From Sipunculus nudus (Eukaryota; Annelida; Sipuncula; Golfingiida; Sipunculidae): a stretch of DNA of 64,000 nucleotides. The stretch is from positions 68,754,300-68,818,299 of the forward strand of contig CM049314.1 of the NCBI GenBank assembly GCA_026874595.1. The letters are read 5' to 3'. Positions within the stretch are counted from its first letter, which is position 1; the number at the start of each line of letters is the position of its first letter. A program made the translations under genes and the position numbers. Under the pieces are notes generated by a model, which was not told the origin of the DNA, did no database searches, and saw nothing but the letters and a program-made list of their open reading frames with translations. Positions 1 to 11,201 of the stretch are shown here, in pieces.

Positions 1-814
1 CAAATATTGGAAGGCAGATCCCATTAACAATGTGATCATTATATGAGCGATCTGATATATTTCGAGGAAAAAATGAATGGCTCAACGGATTTTCCTGAAA
101 ATATCCTAAATTAATTACAATGAAATAAATAAAGCATGTATTTCATTTAACTTGTTGCACTCAACATTCAAATGTTTTCAATACCAATGGTTACAAGTAG
201 GCATTAAGTACTTGGACCCTTTTTTGGCTTGTTTAAATGTCTGTCAGCCAGAAACAGCATGTTAACCAAAAACACAACGCCTTTATATGACTCCAGGGTG
301 CAGAAATAATGTTTATATGGCCCTAAAACTTAAGTCACGATCACCTATATTTCGCGTTATCTAACAAACTTCCCGAGACCTCTTGTGATATGAAGTTAGA
401 GGATTCAAGATTCAGCAATACCGATTTTGTAACGAAAATGAATATCCAGTGTGGATCAGATATAGGATCTGGCAGCCATATTGGATTTCTGCAAATTTAG
501 AACTTTTCCACTCATAATAGTTTGGTAGACCTTTAAGTATGTGTGTCAGGGGATATTTACCTGACAATAGTGAAAAAGTAAATCCTGTTGCAATTTTTGG
601 TGGGTCAGGCAATATTTTTTTGCATAAAATAAATGGAATTTAAATGGATTATAAATTAAAAAACACCAGATATACTTCGAATTAAAAAGCATAGAAATAT
701 GTTAATTGTAGCCAGCAAGTAGCCGAGATCTACTTTAAGAAAACAAAAATAAAAGAAATATCACGATAGTCCTATAACGAATATCAATTATGTTTTATAT
801 CTCACTCTATGTAG
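1..814. other. intron or upstream of gene copy 1; no exon seen
   Basis: AT-rich sequence with no convincing coding exon. By comparison with copy 3, where the preceding exon lies about 1.56 kb upstream of the equivalent of 815-965, the missing 5' exons of copy 1 should lie left of the window. The interval ends in a pyrimidine-rich acceptor (GTAG at 811-814). Confidence 0.5.
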
Positions 815-965
815 GAATATAAATACAAGGGGGAGAGATTAACTGCCAAGTTGGTTGCTGTGATGGAATGGAAATATAAAAAAGTCTTCGAAATATTAAT
901 ACAGTGCCTTCAAGAAAGTTCTATAGGAAAACATAAAACGATAGCGAAATATCTTAGGCGATTAG
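815..965 (+). pseudogene. copy 1 exon: second half of CARD
   Basis: The exon has 151 nt, enters in phase 0 and leaves in phase 1. Acceptor TATGTAG and donor TTAG|GTAAAT flank it. The frame ends with FEILIQCLQESS and IAKYLRRLG, the last two helices of a CARD. The equivalent exons are 19690-19843 in copy 2 and 46567-46710 in copy 3. Confidence 0.8.
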
Positions 966-1125
966 GTAAATAAATTTGGTTTGTTCTTATTTCGAATTAT
1001 GTTTTTTATTTTATATTACATCATATTTCTCATCTCGTCATTCAGTACGAAATTTCTAAATCGTCTTTTTACTTATCACTTGTAATATCAACCAAGTTCT
1101 TTTTCACGTTTCCTTTTTTTTTTAG

Positions 1126-1154
1126 AAACACCAGAGATGAATAATCTACACAGG
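1126..1154 (+). pseudogene. copy 1 mini-exon (29 nt)
   Basis: A short linker exon, phase 1 to 0, encodes ETPEMNNLHR with the preceding base. It follows a long T tract and TTTAG, and its donor is GTAATG. The copy 3 counterpart (46864-46892) encodes ETPDMKNLQT, so length and phase are conserved. Confidence 0.7.
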
Positions 1155-1435
1155 GTAATGTTATTGATTTTAGTTTTCCTAATTAAGTATCATTTTGGAA
1201 TGTTTCTATCCCTTAAGAAGAATAAATATATATATATATTATACAGTGCTAAAAATAAAAAGAAAATTAGATACAACTTGAAGTCAAGGACTTGCTATCT
1301 TTAAAAAAAAATAAAAATGGTATCTTTTTTAAACGCATACATTGTTTATACAGCACCATGAAAATACTACATCTATCAAGACAACTTATGTTTTCTGAAA
1401 ATGGCGCTAATTTATTTACATTTTTGAATCAACAG

Positions 1436-1519
1436 ACACTAAAAGTACTTGAATCACCGGCACTGAAGTATCTTGTCAAGGCTGGGGTTATTACGAGGCG
1501 AGAAAAGAAAAGGATACAG
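1436..1519 (+). pseudogene. copy 1 exon: CARD-like second domain, first part
   Basis: An 84-nt phase 0-0 exon contains KAGVITRREKKRIQ, which resembles helix 2-3 of the CARD at 17261 (EAGVITEKEKQQL). The flanks are TCAACAG and GTAGGG. Copy 3 has a nearly identical 84-nt exon at 53777-53860. Confidence 0.75.
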
Positions 1520-1777
1520 GTAGGGTCCATCTCGACAATTCAAAACTGTTTTTTCTTCATTCAAATTTAAACGGTCTGGGGACATACTATATGTCATATA
1601 TTAGTTACAAACATATTAATTAACTGTTTCATATGTCACCTGTCAATTCTGCGAAGCAATAGTTTACATGAAAAATAGAATTGAACATTTAAACTTGAAA
1701 CTTCATGTTCGTTGTCAGATTGGCTTTGCCACTGGCAGTCCTGTAAAAAACTAAATATTTTATCATTACTTTGACAG

Positions 1778-1933
1778 AAGCTTAAAAATAACATAACGAG
1801 AGGTCAAATCCCTCGGAATGAAGAAGAGGAAATGTTGAATAAAATCATCAGTAGCATCCAAACCAGTGAAGATGTGGTTTTGAGCAGATATGCGAGTCAG
1901 CTTCCCGAAACTGTTCAGATTTTTATGACGTGA
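1778..1933 (+). pseudogene. copy 1 exon: CARD-like second domain, last part, donor lost
   Basis: The frame starts KLKNNITRGQIP and contains EEEMLNKIISSIQ and SRYASQLPE, matching 54162-54297. In copy 3 the exon ends in CAG|GTAAGA. Here the equivalent point (1913) reads CTG|TTCAGA, so the donor is gone and the frame runs on to TGA at 1931-1933. An isoform retaining this intron would be a CARD-only protein. Confidence 0.7.
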
Positions 1934-2230
1934 AAGGAGAATAACCCACTTAACACTTTGCACTTGACCTGTTAAGATTCTCATGCAGGACTTCATCATT
2001 CCCACATCATAATATTTGTATCTTCATGAAAGGGTTCTCATCCACATAAGGTCGATTAATTATAAATTTTAGCAACAGTCCTCATACTTGTAAGCATAAC
2101 AAAACTTTGCTTATCAGCAGTTAACAAGGAATACAATTCTGTAAAAGTAATGAGAACGGCTTCTGTCAATGATGTAAATTTTTAAACCGGCTCATTGAAT
2201 ATTTTTATTTAGCAAATTTTCTGCTTGTAG

Positions 2231-2259
2231 ACGGGTCCCCACATGACATCCCAGTCGAG
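2231..2259 (+). pseudogene. copy 1 mini-exon (29 nt)
   Basis: A linker exon, phase 1 to 0, encodes DGSPHDIPVE when joined to a preceding G. Acceptor CTTGTAG and donor GTAAAT flank it. Copy 3 has DGSPHEIPVE at 57562-57590. Confidence 0.7.
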
Positions 2260-2439
2260 GTAAATCTTTCTTATTTAAACCAATTTATTAAAAAAAATCA
2301 TCTTTTCCAGAGTTGCTTTTGTCCTAGCGTTGCTATATATGTAGTAATTCTTTGATATCAATTTACACGTACTGATAAAAAATACCGAATAACTATTACT
2401 TACCCTTTAATTCTTGTTACATAAATGACGAACAGAAGT

Positions 2440-2670
2440 AACTATAGAGAGTAGAACGCCTGCTAACGGCCACGCCTCAATAACGGTCAATACGTCTATA
2501 ACGGTGAGATTTTCGGGTCCCGAATTTTCGACCGTTATATTTCATAATCATTTTGTTGTCAATTACGGTCACTCCTCTATTCCGTATTACGGCCATGTCT
2601 CTCGGTCCCGCAGGATGGAAAACGCCTCAATTTCGGTCACGGGCAGTGACTCAATGACATGGGCTCAACA
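2440..2670. repeat. degenerate ACGGTCA-rich short repeats
   Basis: The words AACGGCCA, AACGGTCA, AACGGTGA, TACGGTCA and TTCGGTCA recur, and the phrase CGCCTCAAT appears twice (before AACGGTCA and before TTCGGTCA). The segment is absent from the short equivalent intron of copy 3 (57591-57986), so it belongs to material inserted in copy 1 only. No family is recognised. Confidence 0.4.
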
Positions 2671-3279
2671 AATCGAGCGGCTACTTCTGACTTCAATATC
2701 ATTACACAGGTGTCCGCTCTCACATGTTCCTGTCTGTTAATGAGTGCCTGAATAAAGGTAACCATTCGACCGTGACTGAGTTGTTTGACACGTAGCCGGC
2801 GTCATACTACCCCACTCAGCCTATAATTAGTATATATATACAGCCATCTCAACGTACAATTAACTCGAACATCGACATGACCGGAGGCCCCTTTAAACAA
2901 AGGTATTACAACCATAACAAATCGTTCAAGCACAGGACTCATTCAAACAAAACCGAGCTTGTAAAACCCGTAGGAATCCTGAAAGACAAACAACCATATT
3001 TCACTATCACCTGATCAATGATCCATCAATCAAACACATCATTACCTCTTCACACAATTGTTTAGCAGGGAATCTAGCAATCATCAGCTCAACACAAAAG
3101 AACTTATTGAACAATAGTTTGAAAATATTTTCCCCCTGTCGCCATCGACCAAGGGCACACAACCATGCGAAAAAGAATTTCTTTGGTGGAGATAACCGCC
3201 ACCATTTTTAATGCTTGCTTAACTAAGTATTATGTACTTCTGCAGAATTTCATTCCGGTTTCGCGCTACGTCACAGGTG

Positions 3280-3566
3280 CTTACACGCGATAATTCTGTC
3301 ACCAACCAGGCTCGGTGTATCAATGCTACTTGCCCTGAATGTGTCTCATCCCCATTGCTGGGTCATAAAACTAAGGAACCCCCAAAAGGCGCACTCGTTT
3401 GTGAGTCAAACACGACTGTTGGGCACAGTCCCCCCATTACGCCTGCAGAGCGCACACTCTGGTCAGGGGCCGACCGTGAAAAATCTCACAGCCTAGGCTG
3501 AGATTCGAACTCATGCTCTCTGAGGCTTTGAGTCCTGTACTGTATCCCCGAGCCACAACAGCCGGT
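3280..3566 (-). mobile_element. tRNA-derived SINE, minus strand
   Basis: On the minus strand a tRNA-like head (about 3566-3495) carries a B box, GAGTTCGAATCTC (3512-3500). The body matches two other segments in this window (31720-31990 and 32450-32600) through the phrases TTGCTGGGTCATA and CACTCGTTTGTG, in the same orientation. No intact tRNA cloverleaf is seen. Confidence 0.5.
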
Positions 3567-3714
3567 ATGCAAAAAAGAAATGATAAAAACCAATATCGCT
3601 ATTAGTTGAACTTCAGTCACCTGATGAGCCGTTGAGGCCAAACCGGCGGTGGTGATTGAGATTCATCGAATACCTTAGCATATATATGTAAATATATATG
3701 TATATATATAAACA

Positions 3715-3716
<2 letters not shown>

Positions 3717-3755
<39 letters not shown>
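3717..3755. repeat. (AT)n microsatellite
   Basis: An uninterrupted AT dinucleotide run, with a shorter related tract just before and after (AACAGCATATAT repeated). Confidence 0.95.
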
Positions 3756-3758
<3 letters not shown>

Positions 3759-3857
3759 AGCATATATATATATAAGCAAATATTAACCACGTCAGGCCTG
3801 ATTTGTTATTCTATTCTATTCTATTATTTGTTACTTCATAATGAGTGGCTATTGTAG

Positions 3858-4280
3858 CTGATATTCAACATTGTGGACACTTGGAAACGTGAAGATGACA
3901 TATATTTGGACTGGGGTGTTACCAATATGAAAGACTATCTGTGCGATATAATGATCAGTATGAACGACTGGATATGTCAGGAGAGACTTCGACGGGTGTA
4001 AATGGATCCCTCGACTCCAGAGCACAGGAGGTCCTCTTTCGATTGCGAGGAGCATTTCAAAGTCTAATGCCAAAGCATATTCGGCTTTCTGACAGGGGTA
4101 TATCATTTGAATGGGTCTGCAACTGCATTGACGACTGTGAGCGTCTGCGAATCGCAGCAAAGACCAAAGCTCTTCTCAGTGCTTTGTCACAATGTGTGAC
4201 CTTGTGTTGGCCAGACATTGTTAAACTTCCCCATTTTTCCAGCTATGCAATAATGGGTACTCTACATTGTGCGCAATTCA
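3858..4280 (+). pseudogene. copy 1 exon: family-specific domain, frameshifted
   Basis: This is the large exon of an unrecognised domain, 423 nt against 424 in copy 3. After ATAATG near 3952 one G is missing relative to copy 3, so the upstream frame (KDYLCDIM) closes and the conserved frame opens at 3941. That frame contains LMPKHIRLSDRGISF, CNCIDDCERLRIAAKTKAL and CVTLCWPD, shared with copies 2 and 3. The donor is CA|GTGAGT. An alternative acceptor GATCAG (3953-3958) would restore phase; its use is speculative. Confidence 0.7.
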
Positions 4281-4457
4281 GTGAGTAATGGTTTAACTAT
4301 GCATGTTTAAATAAAATGATAAAGCTTCAAAACGTGAAAACAAGAAGTGACAGGCATTTTGCTCTCGAATTACCTGATAAATTAGGTGTTCACAATATTT
4401 TGTATTTCGTTTGAAAATTAATATTTAAATTATGATGTTTCTTTATGAATTTCTTAG

Positions 4458-4501
4458 GCGAACCAATTATCACCAGGTTTTATTTCTACGACCGATACAG
4501 G
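4458..4501 (+). pseudogene. copy 1 exon (44 nt), end of family-specific domain
   Basis: Phase 1 to 0, encoding SEPIITRFYFYDRYR when joined to the previous exon. Exons of exactly 44 nt occur at the same place in copy 2 (21286-21329, GQPVITRF) and copy 3 (58568-58611, GGPLVTSF). Confidence 0.75.
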
Positions 4502-4923
4502 GTACAACCTCTTTTACAAAATACATTTTAATATCGTTTATGGATGCTTAATTTCGTAGCATATGTAGATGATAACATTTAATATTGCTACCGAATGTGG
4601 TGTGGCATGAAAACATAAGGTAATTTAAGTAAGAACAGGAACATTACAAATATATGGAGAAAGGTAATAAATACGTTGGTACAACAATTAAAACTGTAAA
4701 AGTTTCCATTTTCTCTTATATATTATAAAGTTATAAATTATCAGTGGTCTAAAGTTAGTCGTAGTAGCTAAATCATAGAGAAAACCGTGCATTTGAGAAC
4801 ATGATTCCAAAAGTATCCTTTCAGTGCAGAATTGCTTGTACCACATATCAACCATTGACCTATTTGCTAAAACGATCATTGATTTCCTGATATATGTGTG
4901 TGTATATCTGTATAATGATATAG

Positions 4924-5043
4924 GATCCGAATGTTTGTGTATTGGATGGCACGGGTGGAATTTTGCGGTCAGCGGAATGAGGAGCCACGGAGGCCATGGT
5001 CAGCTTTATAAATGATGATGTATCCATAGATTTACATTGTATG
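4924..5043 (+). pseudogene. copy 1 ankyrin-like exon with in-frame TGA
   Basis: A 120-nt phase 0-0 exon reads DPNVCVLDGTGGILRSAE, then TGA, then GATEAMVSF. Copy 3 has TGT (Cys) at the stop position in its own 120-nt exon (59036-59155). The pattern resembles a divergent first ankyrin repeat. The stop is a clear inactivating lesion unless the exon is skipped, which would keep the frame. Confidence 0.75.
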
Positions 5044-5788
5044 GTATGATCTATTATGACGTTTTCAAAATATTCTACTGAGTGCTTAGTTGTTAACATG
5101 TTTCTTCTCTACCTACAAAATGTTAAACCCAGGTAAAGCATAGTGAACCATTCTAGACCAGAGGAGAAGACCGATTAGTATCATCTGAAGCCTAAGTTTA
5201 TATAAACTGATTTAAATAACCAAAAGTAACACCATCAAATTATATAACAGAATAGTTATTTTACATTATATCATTTATTACAAAAAGCAAAATGTCAGTT
5301 AAAGGTCTTCCAGAAAATTAGAGTAGATTAAATTTAATTTCAAACTGATGGATAATGCTGTGATTGGCTTTCTGTTGCTAAGATATCACATTCGCAATAT
5401 TTGAATTGGGAAAGATATGAATAAATAAATAAAATCCTTCTTAATTAGACGCTAAATCTGCACAGATGAGCAGTACTTTTTCTTTAACCTTAATGGCATC
5501 AGACGTATATTGACCGGGACATCAAATATAAGCATACATTTAATGTACCTCAAATTATTTCAAAGATTTGCATGCTTATTAGAGATTTTTTTATAAAATT
5601 GATATTAAAGATATAATAAGTTACTTTATGGTAAATCACATTGCGAAAGGTTTGCAAAACACTGAATTGAAAAATGCTTATATTTAACCTCACAAATATT
5701 AAGCCAAACGCGTTATGCCGTGTTTGTTTTGACAAATGGAAAACACAGCATGGCCTAGATCCTACATCAACTGTCCTTCATTTTGCAG
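5044..5788. other. intron of copy 1
   Basis: No exon or recognisable element was found. The last 60 bases are similar to the copy 3 intron before 59791 (both contain ATGRCCTAGATCCT). Confidence 0.6.
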
Positions 5789-5887
5789 ACTGGTGAAACC
5801 GCATTGATACTGGCGGCCGCAAATGGTCACAAGGAAACGGTGTCAAAGTTGCTAGACTTAGGAGCTGATGCTTGTCGTACAGATCAA
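5789..5887 (+). pseudogene. copy 1 ankyrin repeat exon
   Basis: A 99-nt phase 0-0 exon coding one canonical 33-residue ankyrin repeat, TGETALILAAANGHKETVSK followed by LLDLGAD. Acceptor TTTTGCAG, donor GTAGGT. Copy 3 counterpart is 59791-59889. Confidence 0.85.
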
Positions 5888-5967
5888 GTAGGTTTACATG
5901 TAGGGATAAATTAAGGTAGGGAGCTTTCTGTAAAAGTAAAGAAAAGCTCAAAAGTCATGCATTTTTT

Positions 5968-8900
5968 AGCTCAGCTATCTGTAAGTCATCTGAGCTATGG
6001 CGATCATTCTTTGTCCGTCGTCCGTTAACAAGGCACAAATCGTAACCACGGGACCTGAAATCTCCTTACTTTATATCCAAAGAGGTCCATGAAAAATCAC
6101 CTTCGAAACCCTGAATTAGGTCTCTGTTACCAATATTCTTCAAGCTATGGGCCAAAAAGAATAATGCAAAATTTGATACAAAAGCTCAAATATCTGAACA
6201 ACTAATGCATTGATCACCATGATTCTTTGCATGGATATTGATCATGGAGTGTTTCATCAGTAACTGCATCCTAGTGGCGCCGCCTGTATTTTTTCGATTT
6301 TTTACCATTTTTTTTCTCTTTTTTGACACTTCAAAAGATCCCGTCATATGTGAACAGGGCACAAATCGTAACCGCTGGACCTGGAATCTTCTCCGTTTAT
6401 ATCCAGAAAGGTCAATGAATAGTCTTTTTTGAAACCTGGAATTAGGTCTCTGTTTCCCATATTGTTCCAGCTATGGGGCTCCGAAGTAGCCACCAGAATA
6501 ATGAAAAATTTGATACAAAAGCTCAAGTATCTGAACAACTAATGCATTGATCACCATGATTCTTTGCATGGATATTGGTCATTGAGTGTTTCATCAGTTT
6601 CTGCAGACTGGTGGCGCCACCTGTATTTTTTTTTATTTTTTACCATGTTTTTCTCTTTTTTTTGACACCTCAAAAGATGCCGTCATATGTTAATAATGAA
6701 AATGTGATGCAAAAGTTCAAATATCTGAACAACTAATGCATTGATCACCATGATTCTTTGCATGGGTATTGACCATAGAGTGTTTCATCAGTTTTTGCAG
6801 ACTGGTGGCGCCACCTGTATATCTTCGATTTTTTAATGATTTTTTTTTCTGTATTTGAGACCTTAAAATGATGCCTTGATCTGTTAACAGGTCGCAAATC
6901 GTAACCTCTGGACCTGAAATCGCTCTTTTCATCAAGAAAGGTCCATAAAAAAGTCTCCTTCAAAAGCTAGAATTAGGGTCTCTGTTACCCATATTCTTCA
7001 AACTATGGGGCTCCTAGTTAGGCACTAGAAAAATGAAAAATTTGTTACAAAAGCTCAAGTATCTGAACAACTACTGCATTGATCACCATGATCTTTGCAT
7101 GGATATTGATCATGGGGTGGTACATCGGTTTTTTTGCAGACTTGTGGCACCACCTGTATTTTCGATTTTTAACGATTTCTCCATTTTTTAGACCTTAAAA
7201 GATGCGGTCATCTGTTATAAGGGCACAAATCGTAACGACTAGACCTAAAATCTTCTTTTTAGACATGTTGGGAGGCCCATGAAAAGTCTCCTTGGAAATC
7301 TGAAATTAGGTCTCTGTCACCCATATTGTCCGAGTTATGGGGCTCATGAGTACCCTCCGGAATAACTAAAAATTTGATACAAAAGCAACTCTGTTATCTG
7401 AACAACAAGTGCATTGATTGGCATTATTCTTTGCATGCATATGCATCAAGGAGTTTTTCATCAGTTTCTGCAGACTGGTGGTGCCACCTGGACTTCTTTG
7501 AATTTATACGCATTTTTATCTTTATTTTTGACACCGTCAAAGATGTGGTCGTCTGTTAATAGCGCAAAAATCATAGCTATTTGACCTGGAATACTTTTTT
7601 CTTGCCATCCTGGAAGGTCCATAAAAACTCTATTGAAACCTGGAATTAGGTCTCTGTTACCCATATTCTTCCAGCTATGGGGCTCCGAAGTAGCCACCAG
7701 AATAATGAAATATGATACAAAAGCTCAAGTGTCTGAACAACTAATTCATTGATCACCATGATTCTTTGCATGGATTTTGGTCATTGAGTGTTTCATCAGT
7801 TTCTGCAGACTGGTGGCGCCACTTGTACTTTTTTCGATTTTTTACCAATTTTTTTTCTATTTTTGAGACCTCAAAAGATGCAGTCATCTGTTAACAGAGC
7901 AAAAATCGTAACCGCTGGACCTGGAATCTTCTCCGTTTATATCCAGAAAGGTCAATGAATAGTCTTTTTTGAAACCTGGAATTAGGTCTCTGTTTCCCAT
8001 ATTGTTCCAGCTATGGGGCTCCGAAGTACCCCCGAGAATAATGAAAATTTGATGCAAAAGCTCAAATATCTGAACAACTAATGCATTGATCACCATGATT
8101 CTTTGCATGGATATTGGTCATTGAGTGTTTCATCAGTAACTGCATCCTAGTGGCGCTAACTATAATTTTCGGGTTTTTTTAACGATTTTTTTCCCTATTT
8201 TTGAGACAAAAAAATGCAGTCATCTGTTAATAGGGCAGAAATAGTAACCTCTGCACCTGGAATCTAATCTTTTCACTTTTCATAAAGAATGGTCCATGAA
8301 TAGTCTACTTGGAAACCTGGTATTACGTCTCTGTTACCCATATTCTTCCAGCTATGGGGCTCCAAAGTACCCCCGAGAATAATATAAAATTTGATACAAA
8401 AGCTCAAGTATCTGAACAACTAATGAATTGATCACAATGATTCTATGCACGGATATTAATCGTGGAGTGTTTTATCAGTTTCTGCAGACTGGTGGCGCCA
8501 CCTGTATTTTTTTTTCAATTTTTTATTGATTATTTTTTCTGTATTTTGAGACCTTAAAAAGATGCCTTGATCTGTTAACAGGGCACAAATTGTGAACGCT
8601 CGACCTGGAATTTTCTAACTTTACATCCAGATAGATCCATTAAAAAGTCTCCTTTAAAACCTAGAATTAGGGTCTCTGTTACCCATATTCTTCAAACTAT
8701 GGGGCTCCTAGTTAGGCACCAGAAAAATGAAAAATTTGTTACAAAGCTCAAGTATCTGAACAACTACTGCATTGATCACCATGATCTTTGCATGGATATT
8801 GATCATAGGGTGGTACATCAGTTTTTTGCAGACTGGTGGCACCACCTGTATTTTTGATTTTTAACGGTTTCTCTATTTTTGAGACCTTAAAAGATGCCAA

Positions 8901-9752
8901 TCTGTTAACAGGGCACGAATCTTCACGACTAGACCTAGAATCATTTTTTTTACATGTTGGGAGGCCCATGAAAAGTCTCCTTGGAAACCTGAAATTAGGT
9001 CTCTGTTACCCATATCTTCCGAGCTATGGGTCTTAGAAGTACCTCACAGAATAACTAAAAATTGATACAAAAGATCTAGTACCTGAACAACTATTGCATT
9101 TATCACCCTGATTCTTTGCATGCATATTCATCATGGAGTGTTTCATCAGTTCTTGAAGACTGGAGGCACCACCTAAATTTAAAAAAAAATGATAACACAT
9201 TTTTTTCTCTATTATGAAACATTCAAAGATGCGGTCATCCCTTAGCTGTGCTCAAATTGTAACCATTAGTCCTAGAATCTTCAAACTTGACTTCCAGGGA
9301 GATGTGTGAAAAGTCTCTTGATGGAAACATGTATTAAAGTCTCTGTTACCCATATTTTCTTAGCTATGGGGCTTATAATCACCCCTCAGAATAACTGAAA
9401 ATTTGATACCAAAGTAGGGCACAAATCATAACCATCGGCCCAGAATCTTCTAATTTGACATCCTCAAAAGTTCTCCCCAGAAACCTGAAATTGGGTCACA
9501 GTAACCTATATTCTCAGAGTTTTGGGGTATGTTTGAGCACCCAAGAAATAATGCAAAATACACACAAATTGCCAGATTCCTAATGAAAGGTTGGTTGGAT
9601 TGTCATCAAATTTGTTGTGATTTTTGGTCTTGATGTACTTAAGCCAATATGCATGAACAATGATGCCACCTATCTTAATTAGTTGTCTGTGCAATGACAT
9701 ATTATCAACATGTCAGTCGGCTGAGCGTCATGACCCATGGGTCACTTGTTAT
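5968..9752 (+). repeat. interspersed element with about ten 335-bp tandem units
   Basis: The head AGCTCAGCTATCTGTAAGTC can fold on itself and is followed by a GTCCGTCGTCC microsatellite. About ten diverged units of about 335 bp follow, marked by GGGCACAAATCGTAACC (near 6030, 6358, 6890, 7222, 7563, 7898, 8234, 8584, 8912, 9250), a shared TTTGATACAAAAGCTCAAGT and CAGACTGGTGGCGCCACCTG. The tail is a perfect 14-nt palindrome (9731-9744) followed by CACTTGTT. The layout (subterminal hairpin, proto-microsatellite, tandem core, 3' hairpin) recalls Helentron-associated non-autonomous elements of molluscs. The class is inferred. Confidence 0.7.
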
Positions 9753-9880
9753 AAATAAGATCTTACCTATATCAATACTATATGTGATGTCTTGCCTGTT
9801 CGTTTTATATACAGCTGAAGCAGACCAAGGTTAGTCTCTTATATTGTTTGCTATATTGAACAGTATTTTCGTTTTTGCAG

Positions 9881-9976
9881 AAAAGAAAAACAGCATTAAT
9901 GCATGCAGCGGCAAACGGCCACAAAGGCACAGTTTCAACGCTCCTGAGAGGAACAGATGTCAAGTGTACCAAAGAC
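9881..9976 (+). pseudogene. copy 1 ankyrin repeat exon
   Basis: A 96-nt phase 0-0 exon, KRKTALMHAAANGHKGTVST then LLRGTDVKC. It is one codon shorter than the copy 3 exon (61651-61749, LLRGGVDIRC), so the repeat is slightly shortened but open. The flanks are TTTTTGCAG and GTGAGA. Confidence 0.85.
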
Positions 9977-10857
9977 GTGAGATTTATAATGATAACAGTT
10001 AAATGGTATTTTTCCAGGTGCGCGTATATGCGTATGTACGTTAAAATCGCTCATATAATTTTGTAACTGGTGAGTTTTCATGTATCCGATTATGCCTGAA
10101 AGCAGCCACATGAGCAATTTTTAGGCATAGGGTCTGCCTGAACTCAAAGACCAAGGGTAAAATTATGTCATTTAACCCTCTTTGTGGAAGTCCTGCTCGA
10201 GTCACTGAACAAATATATCAATTCACGCATATACACATATAAGCGCACATGGAACATACTTATTTTTCAAGCATATACGCACATACGCATAAACACGCAC
10301 ATGGAAACACACCTTTATTTGGTTTTTATTGTCGTTACATAACTGTGTAATTACCAAGAACCATAATGATCCTTCTTATGACGTCTTCATCATTAATTAC
10401 GTTTAAAAACACTATTGCATCTTAGTGCTATCTTGTGTTAATTGTTATGGCATTAAAACTCAATAATTCCTTTGTATATTGATAAACATCTGAGGGGATT
10501 GGGTACGAAAGTGCATAATGTTTCACTGCTATAGTTGAAATATGATTAAAGCTAACATTGTATCGAAAGGATATATATCTTGAACTTCTAAATCGTTTAC
10601 CGTGATAATCCAGATGGCGCTGAGAAGCAAAGCCCGGTAGTTATAGTAAGAAACAATTATGTTGTTCAAAGGTGCCCTACTGACGAATCATACACACTCA
10701 GCAGTTTATACAAACAATGTGAGAACAACCTTGAGTCGCATGCAGACTTAACGGTGCACAATTGGCACAACCTTTCATTTATTTGCAGAACGCTACTGTT
10801 TATTCTGACGTGTTTGAGCTTAAACTTCAATGTAAAAATTAGTATATTATATGGCAG
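9977..10857. other. intron of copy 1
   Basis: No exon seen. Around 10205-10320 there is low-complexity ACGCATA/ACACGCAC sequence. The 3' part is collinear with the copy 3 intron before 62276 (shared GAGTCGCATG). Confidence 0.5.
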
Positions 10858-10959
10858 GGCGATCTGGAGAAAGCAATGGTTTTTGCGGTCAGAGGCAAGC
10901 ATCTTGCGGTATTACAAGAAATCGTAGAACACACTAAAGAAACACGCAGGGACATCGTG
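10858..10959 (+). pseudogene. copy 1 ankyrin repeat exon
   Basis: A 102-nt phase 0-0 exon, GDLEKAMVFAVRGKHLAVLQ then EIVEHTKE. Counterparts are 62276-62377 (copy 3) and 22880-22975 (copy 2). Acceptor ATGGCAG, donor GTACGT. Confidence 0.85.
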
Positions 10960-11029
10960 GTACGTACCATTCACACGCGGGTCAGGTTTCATTTCACCAT
11001 AGACAAACACCTCTCTATTCGTTCCAGTT

Positions 11030-11147
11030 TACAACCTGACGAAGAAGCCTATGCGCTTCGAAAGCTCATGTGTTAATAAACGAGTTTGTCGATTGAAAAC
11101 GCGTCACTCTTTCTCTCTACCTACACTACTACTACAGACTAATATGT
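11030..11147 (+). mobile_element. Penelope-like terminal fragment
   Basis: A short fragment matches the terminal arm of the element at 13645-17190: CTGACGA, a GAAGC/GCTTC hairpin, GAAAGCTC, GTGTTAATAAAC, GCGTCACT and CTACAGACTAA. It lies in the intron just upstream of the copy 1 exon whose acceptor is lost and has no equivalent in copy 3. Confidence 0.6.
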
Positions 11148-11201
11148 AAGTGTGAGCGTAGTATTTGTAACATCTTTGTTCTATTTGATATTATCTTTCT
11201 G

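Larger units (their letters stand above)
2870..3760 (+). mobile_element. Penelope-like element relic with hammerhead-like 3' end
   Basis: Around 2888-3014 one frame reads PFKQRYYNHNKSFKHRTHSN and then KTEL and LKDK, the typical C-terminal part of the GIY-YIG endonuclease of Penelope-like retroelements, ending in TGA. Downstream at 3621-3643 is CTGATGA, a GCC/GGC hairpin and CAAAC, a decayed hammerhead ribozyme core (GAAAC expected). Such ribozymes are known from Penelope-like termini. The middle is occupied by a SINE. The family is inferred from the motifs only. Confidence 0.55.

Noticed and set aside
3500-3566. Possible tRNA gene on the minus strand
   Set aside because: It has a B box but no consistent acceptor or anticodon stem, and similar sequence recurs with a SINE body, so it is called a SINE.
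5968-9752. CRISPR-like or satellite array
   Set aside because: Units are about 335 bp, diverged and without spacers, and occur at several dispersed places with shared ends, which fits a mobile element.
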